A stretch of 14,860 bases of DNA. Source: Planctomycetota bacterium. Lineage in GTDB: Bacteria; Planctomycetota; Phycisphaerae; Sedimentisphaerales; SM23-30. How positions within the stretch are numbered: the first letter of the stretch is position 1; each line of letters starts with the position of its first letter. The notes under the pieces are model-generated. The model was not told the DNA's origin, made no database searches, and worked only from the letters and a program-made list of their open reading frames with translations. Of this stretch, positions 5,939 through 12,327 are shown one piece after another. A program made the position numbers and the translations under genes. Location: positions 1 through 14,860 of the forward strand of contig JAKQBU010000138.1 of assembly GCA_029573975.1 (NCBI GenBank). The letters run 5' to 3'.

Positions 5939-7777
5939 TCACGTACCTTGCGGCACAGAGGAACCTGCCTGCTCTGTCATCAGCCAAAGCACCCAGCCCA
6001 CGACAGGCATGTCATACTCGTTTGCGAATCCGGAGTTTTGCATGAGGATCGAGCCGCTGGTCAGTCCCGTGGAAACGGCGCCGGGAATCTGGGGCGTAGG
6101 GGGGAAAAATTCACCATAAAAGCCCCGCAGCGGCTGGTTGTATCCCACCCCTTCCACGGCGCTGGCATCGTAGGGGTTACCGCCAAGAATCCAGTCCATT
6201 TGCCGCTGGGCCGTTTGGCGATAATCGTCCCTGCCGGTGAGCTTGGCCGCGTGCCGCATCAATACGCCGGCGGCGGCAATGGGGACATTATATCCGTAGG
6301 GCCGGTATTGATAGACCACAAATCGGTCCGGGCCGGCAGTATCCGGCAGGTCAAGTTTTCCGCCGTTGTATAAATCGGAGACACTTTGACCGGCACCAGG
6401 AGCGGGAACCGGCTGATCCTGTACGGACCAGCGTGTGGCGATTAAACCCCAGGGATTGCGCCGCGAGGTGGTTAGATACTGCTGGGCGAGGCGTTCCACC
6501 GCCTTCCGCCATTTGGCGGAGTCGGGATGTTCCGGCTTCAGCTCCAGTAATTCGCACAGCCCCAACGGACCGGTGGAGTGCCAGAAGTAACCGCCGCTCT
6601 CCACCAGGTTTTTGCGCGCGGAGTCCTCCCAGAAGCAAGCGCCGACGTCATTGTTCTCACCAGCGGAGTCCACTTGCAGATCCACCAGTGCCGAGGCGGA
6701 CCGCACAGCATCTTCGAGCAAGTCCGGCTCGGCGGTAACGCGGTAAAGGGCCACAGCCGCACATAGACGAAAAGCAAGATCAAGCGATGAACCGGGATAG
6801 AAGCCCGCATACCAGCCATTCAGCCCGTCATGACCGAGCGGCGGCAAGGCCGGGGCCTGATATTTTTCATATTGAGGTTTGGTTGAGGTCATATAATGCC
6901 AGACCCGAAGTGCAACCTGTTTGCACGTTTCGGAGTAGGCGGCGTCGCGCGGCTGGAAGTACGCGGCCAAGAGGGCCTGGTGCCGGATGGTGCTCCACAT
7001 CGCCGGCGGAGGGGAATCGGACAGATAGAAATCGCGCGGCCCCCAGCCCAGCGGAATAAAGACCGAGTCCAGCATCCCGCCGTCCTCCCGCACCAGCTTT
7101 TGGTAATAGTCGCTGCCCCAGCGAAGCTCTTCCGCAATGCAGCCATTATCCCAGCGCGGGGACTGCATCTGGCCAAAGCGGGTCAGCCCCAGCAAACCGA
7201 TCACCTCCAGCGAAATCCATTTTCGCAGATCGCACGACTGATGGTAGCCGCCGGCCAGGTCCCGATGTTCGCCGGTCTCGGCGATCCGGCCGTCGTCCAG
7301 ATGGCACGGCGCGGCCCAGCCGGTGAGGCTGTCTCCGCAGCGCTGCCAGGGGAAGTAGCTGTAGAGAACCCGCAGGGGGGCGTCATACACGCGGCGCCAT
7401 ACGACGAAACAACGGGATTGCCGCCCGCCGCAGCGCACCTGGTAAATGCCTTCTTCCTGGAGCGATGAAAACTCGCCGACCGATCCCGCTTCAAGTTCCG
7501 CTCCGCTTTCTGTCAATGTTCCCTCGTAAACTTGCGTCCAGACACAGTCTTTCATCCGGCAGATGGTAAAGGTTTTTTCCGGCGGCTGAGGAATCACGCA
7601 ATATTTCGGGGAGTCAGGCAGAAAACCGACATGATTGATCAGAATCACATCGGTCCGAACGGCCGGGTCCGAGGCGGCGGCTGAGAGGGCCGAGCCAAGG
7701 CCAAGGAAGACCGCCACACATTGAGCGGCCAAAGTGATGGAACGAATTATAGTAGGGAAGGAATAGGTCTTTTGCAT
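5939..7777 (-). CDS. Divergent secreted glycoside hydrolase family 9-like protein
   Basis: The protein has 612 residues. A signal peptide (about 1-35, ending SALSAAA) precedes an N-terminal Ig-like domain that starts with the typical GH9-associated phrase VILINHVGFLPDSPKYCVI (about 44-62). The (alpha/alpha)6 catalytic domain follows from about 130. The family motif normally reading GGWxDAGD appears as GGYHQSCD (176-183). Aspartate 183 matches the usual catalytic base, but the partner aspartate is replaced by Q180. Near the C-terminus, ILGGNPYDASAVEGVGYN (530-547) matches the ILGxNP region. The catalytic acid is plausibly E587 in the NE pair of GFANEYDMPVVGW; the usual HPHHR segment is not recognisable. 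GH9 enzymes cleave beta-1,4-glucans or glucosaminides, but these changes argue for another substrate or altered activity. It starts 14 bases after the upstream gene with only a weak GAAAG ribosome site, which suggests translational coupling. Confidence 0.85.
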   Translation of the reverse strand: MQKTYSFPTIIRSITLAAQCVAVFLGLGSALSAAASDPAVRTDVILINHVGFLPDSPKYCVIPQPPEKTFTICRMKDCVWTQVYEGTLTESGAELEAGSVGEFSSLQEEGIYQVRCGGRQSRCFVVWRRVYDAPLRVLYSYFPWQRCGDSLTGWAAPCHLDDGRIAETGEHRDLAGGYHQSCDLRKWISLEVIGLLGLTRFGQMQSPRWDNGCIAEELRWGSDYYQKLVREDGGMLDSVFIPLGWGPRDFYLSDSPPPAMWSTIRHQALLAAYFQPRDAAYSETCKQVALRVWHYMTSTKPQYEKYQAPALPPLGHDGLNGWYAGFYPGSSLDLAFRLCAAVALYRVTAEPDLLEDAVRSASALVDLQVDSAGENNDVGACFWEDSARKNLVESGGYFWHSTGPLGLCELLELKPEHPDSAKWRKAVERLAQQYLTTSRRNPWGLIATRWSVQDQPVPAPGAGQSVSDLYNGGKLDLPDTAGPDRFVVYQYRPYGYNVPIAAAGVLMRHAAKLTGRDDYRQTAQRQMDWILGGNPYDASAVEGVGYNQPLRGFYGEFFPPTPQIPGAVSTGLTSGSILMQNSGFANEYDMPVVGWVLWLMTEQAGSSVPQGT

Positions 7778-7791
7778 GGTTTTGCTTTCAG

Positions 7792-10092
7792 TTACGGAGA
7801 TTTTTGTTGATATACAATCCAGAGGACCTGGGGGACCTGGGTTATCTTTACCGACAGGCCGTTGTCCATCAACTGCCGCCCGGTTTTTTGCCCGGCATCA
7901 GGGCCGAGGACTGACGCTGGATCCGCCAGCGGCTGAATATGATCCAGCACACTCTGTCCGTCCCAATCCACGGCTTGCCATAGTTTGAAACCATAGGATG
8001 CCTTATCATTGAGATTTTGCAGCTTGAACTGGGCGGTTTCCTTTTCGCTGCCGGTGCGGCGGAAGAGGACCATGACGCCTGTCCGGGCCGCCGGCTGATG
8101 AAACTGATAGCCGGTCCAATGAGTATCGGCGGGGTCTTCTAAAGAATAGAATGCATAGGCGGTAGTACCGGTATTGAGAATAGACTTCCGGTAGGGGGGT
8201 TCCAGGCCGGCAAGGGATTCCATTACCTGGATAAACTCGGCAGGGGGGGCAGCCGTTTTCTGGATGAGATTATCGATGAAAACGCTGGGGCTCTGACCGT
8301 TGGAAAAAAGATTGCCCCAGGCCGCGTACACCACATTGTTTTGTATCAGATAGCCGGCGGCGGCGCCGTCGAGATAAATACCGGCCGCAAGGTAGGGACC
8401 CGGCCCCTGCATGGTTCTTCGGCTGAGGGGATTGGCAGTAATGTCATGCAGGAGGTTGCCGCGGACCAGGCAGCTTCGATCCTGCTGGGAAAAGGTCAGA
8501 TACATGCCGGCCCCATCGACCGTGATTTTCATAGCGCGGTAAATGTGGTTGAATTCAATGCTGTTGTTCGCGGCGAAGGGCGCTTCACGGTTGAGCTGGC
8601 TGCCGGCGATTGCCATGCCGAAGTAGGCGGTGTCGTGAATGAGATTGTGGGAGACGATGGAGTTTTTTGCCTCGGCCAGCAGTATTCCGAATCCCGCATA
8701 ATCTTCGACGCCGCAGTCATGCACGTAATTGTTGGCGATACGATAATCGCTGAACTCGTCCGGGCCGGGAGAGGGGGCGTGGACGTAGCCATAGGCGGCG
8801 TTTTCCATATAGCCTGCGCCGATGCCGCCTCCGCCGAGGTCATAGATGTGATTGCCTTCGATGGTGATGGATTTGGTGCCTTCCCGCAGGCAGATCCCCA
8901 ACATGCCGGCATGGGCCACGCTGCCGTCCAGGAAGCGGCAGGAGCGGGCATGTTTGAATTCCACGGCGGCTGGAAGCCATTGCCAGCCGGGGGTGGGATC
9001 GCCGCCGACGGCGGTGGTGCAGACCGCCATACCCATATATCCCGTGGCGGGGATGTCCCATTTAGTATGTTCCAGTTGAATTCCCCGGAAGTGCAGATTG
9101 ACGACCGGCTGCTGGGGGGTGCCGAGGATAGCCAGCAGGGTTTGATCCACCACTGGGGCGACGGCTTCCACTTGATTCAGGTCTTCGCCCGGCAGGGGCC
9201 AGTAGGAAAGCAGGCCGGTCTGCCGGTCGAGATACCATTCGCCGGGCTGGTCCAGCATTTCCGGGGCATTCTCCAGGTAGCAGGCCAGGCCCACATCGGG
9301 GATACTATATCTCCATTCGGTCCCGAAGGCCCGGGGAGCCCACTGATGGGGCGGGGGAAGAGTGAGGGTTTGCTCCGCTTCGTTGACGGCGCCCAGAAAT
9401 TTGCGGGCGTTGTTATTATTGGCGGTATAGACCAGTTCCACTTCATTGATGTTACGATACGGGTGGACGGGACCGGTCAGACTTACGATGATCGGTTCAT
9501 CCGCCGGGGGGTGGTTGTCGCCGATGGTGATAGAGCAGGTGCGGATGTGCCACCAGGGGGCCTGGTCGTCCACATTGGGCGTGCGGGCGCGAACGGCCCG
9601 GCGGCCATTGATAAACAGTTGCCGGAAGTACCAGTCGCCATTTTTAACAGCAGGAATCTGCGTCGTCCAGAGGTTCCCTTCCCCATTCTGCCAGCCGGTG
9701 ATTTTGCGGCCGCCGCTGAGAATGACTTTCTCGCCGGGAGCGGCTGCGTACGTAATCGAATATTGATTCGTACCGGAATCTTCGGGGCCGAAGGTTACGC
9801 ATTCGTTCTGGCTATAAAAGCCGCCGTGCAGCAGAACGGTAAGGGATTTTTTCAATCCGTTACCGGTTTTCAGCGCCCGCACGGCGTCCCGTGCCCGGGT
9901 GATGGTGGCAAAGGGGCCGTCGGTTCCCGCGCCGTTGGGCCGGGTGAGAGTGCCGGACCAGTTGTCGTTGCCATCGACGGCTACATAAAAATCAGCCGAA
10001 CTCTGGGCGAAAGCCGGCATGGCAATCGAACATACCAGAAGGACTGCCACAGACAGAATCCAATGTTTTCTCACTTGAAGCAAGGTTCTCAT
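7792..10092 (-). CDS. Secreted right-handed beta-helix protein, GH141-like, with C-terminal beta-sandwich
   Basis: The protein has 766 residues. A signal peptide (about 1-29, ending AMPAFA before QSS) is followed by FYVAVDGNDNWSGT (35-48) and GPFATITRARDAVRAL, the opening typical of GH141/GH120-type and related beta-helix enzymes. RQLFINGRRAVRARTPN (157-173) is also typical of that group. Beta-helix rungs run through about 330-620, recognisable by repeated N-hydrophobic-I/V-H phrases such as IEGNHIYDL, IANNYVHDC, VSHNLIHDT, IEFNHIY, VRGNLLHDI and IQNNVVYAA. A separate C-terminal domain (about 665-766) reads like the beta-sandwich at the end of GH36-type enzymes, with VLFRR and TGRQLMDNGLSVKI. 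GH141 members include a fucosidase acting on rhamnogalacturonan II and a xylanase; the substrate here is open. A GGAG site lies about 9 bases before the ATG. Catalytic acids were not assigned. Confidence 0.87.
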   Translation of the reverse strand: MRTLLQVRKHWILSVAVLLVCSIAMPAFAQSSADFYVAVDGNDNWSGTLTRPNGAGTDGPFATITRARDAVRALKTGNGLKKSLTVLLHGGFYSQNECVTFGPEDSGTNQYSITYAAAPGEKVILSGGRKITGWQNGEGNLWTTQIPAVKNGDWYFRQLFINGRRAVRARTPNVDDQAPWWHIRTCSITIGDNHPPADEPIIVSLTGPVHPYRNINEVELVYTANNNNARKFLGAVNEAEQTLTLPPPHQWAPRAFGTEWRYSIPDVGLACYLENAPEMLDQPGEWYLDRQTGLLSYWPLPGEDLNQVEAVAPVVDQTLLAILGTPQQPVVNLHFRGIQLEHTKWDIPATGYMGMAVCTTAVGGDPTPGWQWLPAAVEFKHARSCRFLDGSVAHAGMLGICLREGTKSITIEGNHIYDLGGGGIGAGYMENAAYGYVHAPSPGPDEFSDYRIANNYVHDCGVEDYAGFGILLAEAKNSIVSHNLIHDTAYFGMAIAGSQLNREAPFAANNSIEFNHIYRAMKITVDGAGMYLTFSQQDRSCLVRGNLLHDITANPLSRRTMQGPGPYLAAGIYLDGAAAGYLIQNNVVYAAWGNLFSNGQSPSVFIDNLIQKTAAPPAEFIQVMESLAGLEPPYRKSILNTGTTAYAFYSLEDPADTHWTGYQFHQPAARTGVMVLFRRTGSEKETAQFKLQNLNDKASYGFKLWQAVDWDGQSVLDHIQPLADPASVLGPDAGQKTGRQLMDNGLSVKITQVPQVLWIVYQQKSP

Positions 10093-10146
10093 TTGATTTT
10101 CTCCAATCAGGCCAGAGGTAAAATCACAAGAAACTATCTCGGATTA

Positions 10147-10164
10147 AATGGAACATTTTCCATT
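10147..10164 (-). promoter_or_regulatory. Intercistronic hairpin at the stop codon of the beta-helix/propeller gene
   Basis: AATGGAA and TTCCATT form a perfect 7-pair stem around a 4-base loop and overlap the TAA stop at 10165-10163. There is no following T-run on the minus strand, so it is not a standard terminator. It could be an mRNA processing or stability element, or chance in AT-rich sequence. Confidence 0.3.
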
Positions 10165-12241
10165 ATTTTTGGGTGGAAACCTTGATCATCGGTACCCCTG
10201 CGGGGAAATGCCGCTCATAGAACTCTTTCAGCGGGCCGTCGTACATGGCGATTTTGGCGGTGCCCCAGGTCTGCTGGTCGCCGGTAGCGAAGAAGATATA
10301 GGTCCGGCCTTCGTATTCGAAGAGGTCGATGTCGGAGTTGTTGATGCCTTCGCCGGGACCGGCTACCATAATAGGATTGAAGGGGGAAAGGTCCCATTTC
10401 ACCAGGTCGCTGGAGCGGGCCAGGAAGGGAGCGTACCCATTATCCATTGTGTGGAGATAGATTACATAGTAATAGGGGGCGAAGTAACGCAGGACCGGGC
10501 AGGCGGAATATTCCATGCCGACGCCGGTGAAGATGAGGTTCGGGATTTTTTCCCAGGTCTTCAGGTCTTTCGAGCGGGCGAACTTGAAGCAGAAGCCCAC
10601 CGGCTGATTCGACTCGTAGGCCATGATGTATTCGTTCTTGTCATTTTTGGTGACCGAACAGTTGAACAGGTGTTCGTCGCCTTCCAGGGGAATGGCCAGT
10701 TGGCGGTCCCAGTTTTTCATATCGGTGGTGGTGAACTGGTAAATGCTCTTGAACCAGTCATCGTTGGTGCCCTGGCTGGCGAAGATGTGAAGGGTGTCGC
10801 CTTCGACAAAGGCGGAGACAAAAGAATGGCCGGCGCCGAACTGGGCTTCGCGGACGCCGGTGTGGAGATTGTCGATGTAGAGGTACATATTTTCTTCGCT
10901 GGTGTATTCTCCCACGCGATTCGCCGAATCATTGCGGTGGTTCATGGCGATGTAGGTATTGCCTTTGAAGATAAAGGGGGTGTTCTCCATGGCAGCATCG
11001 AAGTTGCAGGGGATTTTAATCAATTTCGGTTTTTGGATTTTGGTGGTATCCAGGAAGCGGGCGGGGATGAATTCATCAAAGGTGTCGGTCGGCCAGAAGC
11101 GGAGCCGCTCCATGCCTTTCGGGACGGTTTCCCGATACTGCACGTAGGCACGGACCTTTCCCTTGGTGGTATAGGAAAAATCGCCCTCTCTGGCGCCGAA
11201 GATTTTGTACCCCATCAGCGTGCAGTCTTCGAAATCGATATGCAGAAACTTGCCTTCCACATCGCAACTGATCACGCCGCTGGAAGGGGTTCCATGCGGC
11301 TGGGAGAAGTTCAGGGTAATCAGGCGGCAATTTTCGAATTTGATTTTCGTGCAGCCCTGAAATCCCGGATATCCAACCTGAACGGCGTTGTCGGGACTGA
11401 CGAGGGTGCAATTGATAAAGGTGGCGTGAGGCGTATCGGGCATAGTATCGCCTTCACCGCGGACATACACCGCCCCGGCGTCGCCCCACCAGTCGAGATT
11501 GGCGAAGTAGCAGTCTTTAAAAATAACCGGTTCCCCCGGGCGAGCGCTATGGCCCATCACCCCAGCACCGGCAAAGCGGCCGATTCCTATGCAATTTTCC
11601 GTTATGATGGTAAATTCTTCCCCCTTGGCGTTGGTGATGTCCACCCCCATGCCGCCCTCGGAGCCGGTGGAGTATAGATTACGGAAAATCCACCGGTCGA
11701 GAATGATACCGGAGAATTCCGGGGCGCACTTCCAGGGACCCCACCAGTCAACGCTTTTCAATCCCCATTCGTCGGGAGAGGCTTTTTCATCCACGACCAT
11801 CCAGGTGGGATTGCCGGTCGGGGCATTGGGATTGGTGCGGATGACGTTATCCGGGGCGCCGGAATCGATGATGACCTGGCCGGTGGCGCCGGAACCATAG
11901 AGGCCGGCGGTATCACCCACGATCAGGTTGTAAGAGCCGGCGGCTCCCTTGAAGGACGGGTACAGGTTGGCCTCCGGATAGGAATCGGGACGGATGATGA
12001 CCATATGGCCGCCTTTGTCATCCGGGACTGCCTGCAAACCGGCCTGGATGGTATGGAAGGCTGTGGCCCAGGTGGAGCCGTCGGAATTGTCACCCAGTTT
12101 GGAGACATAGATCGTGGCTCCCTTGTTGCCGGTGTAATCGGCGGCGGAAGGATCATAAGGGGCAGCCCATATCAAGCCTGCCGAAAAGGAAATCAGGGAA
12201 GAGACAAGAAAAAAACGTTGGACCAGCTTACACATCATCAT
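10163..12241 (-). CDS. Secreted fusion: right-handed beta-helix plus GH43-like beta-propeller
   Basis: The protein has 692 residues. A signal peptide (about 1-27, ending GLIWAA) leads into a DUF1565-like beta-helix start, ATIYVSKLGDNSDGSTWATA (42-61), then HTIQAGLQAVPDDKGG. Helix rungs continue to about 396 and include GRFAGAGVMGHSARPGEPVI, DWWGDAGAVYVR (250-261), KFENCRLITLNFSQPHG and the closing segment MERLRFWPTDTFDEFIPARF. A short linker gives way to a five-bladed propeller (about 410-690) with FTTTDMKNW, FARSKDLKTWEK, ARSSDLVKW, FAPYYYVIY and EGINNSDIDLFEYEG. The propeller is paralogous to the protein at 4841-5887, and the beta-helix to the start of the protein at 12328-14860. The first Met of MMM is used here; AGGAGA lies about 8 bases upstream. 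The likely role is binding or cleaving a polysaccharide outside the cytoplasm. Which half is catalytic is unknown. Confidence 0.88.
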   Translation of the reverse strand: MMMCKLVQRFFLVSSLISFSAGLIWAAPYDPSAADYTGNKGATIYVSKLGDNSDGSTWATAFHTIQAGLQAVPDDKGGHMVIIRPDSYPEANLYPSFKGAAGSYNLIVGDTAGLYGSGATGQVIIDSGAPDNVIRTNPNAPTGNPTWMVVDEKASPDEWGLKSVDWWGPWKCAPEFSGIILDRWIFRNLYSTGSEGGMGVDITNAKGEEFTIITENCIGIGRFAGAGVMGHSARPGEPVIFKDCYFANLDWWGDAGAVYVRGEGDTMPDTPHATFINCTLVSPDNAVQVGYPGFQGCTKIKFENCRLITLNFSQPHGTPSSGVISCDVEGKFLHIDFEDCTLMGYKIFGAREGDFSYTTKGKVRAYVQYRETVPKGMERLRFWPTDTFDEFIPARFLDTTKIQKPKLIKIPCNFDAAMENTPFIFKGNTYIAMNHRNDSANRVGEYTSEENMYLYIDNLHTGVREAQFGAGHSFVSAFVEGDTLHIFASQGTNDDWFKSIYQFTTTDMKNWDRQLAIPLEGDEHLFNCSVTKNDKNEYIMAYESNQPVGFCFKFARSKDLKTWEKIPNLIFTGVGMEYSACPVLRYFAPYYYVIYLHTMDNGYAPFLARSSDLVKWDLSPFNPIMVAGPGEGINNSDIDLFEYEGRTYIFFATGDQQTWGTAKIAMYDGPLKEFYERHFPAGVPMIKVSTQK

Positions 12242-12294
12242 GAGACATCTCCTGTAAAAATAGGGTGAGTATTTTATTGCTTCATGGTAGTGAA

Positions 12295-12300
12295 ATTATA
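12295..12300 (-). promoter_or_regulatory. Possible internal promoter -10 box
   Basis: A perfect TATAAT lies in the 86-base gap before the beta-helix/propeller gene, about 55 bases upstream of its start. Nothing resembling a good -35 (TTGACA) is found 16-18 bases further upstream, so an internal start is only a possibility. The gap is the longest in the cluster. Confidence 0.25.
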
Positions 12301-12327
12301 AAACCGTTCGATTGTGGAAACATTTTG

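Noticed and set aside
8341..10185. 614-codon open frame on the plus strand, opposite the GH141-like gene
   Set aside because: The translation has no family character and lies wholly antisense to a gene with a signal peptide and clear beta-helix repeats. Long antisense frames are expected from the codon bias here.
10148..11677. 509-codon plus-strand open frame opposite the beta-helix/propeller gene
   Set aside because: It is a shadow of the real minus-strand gene, whose paralogues confirm the frame. The antisense product is low-complexity and has no recognisable motifs.
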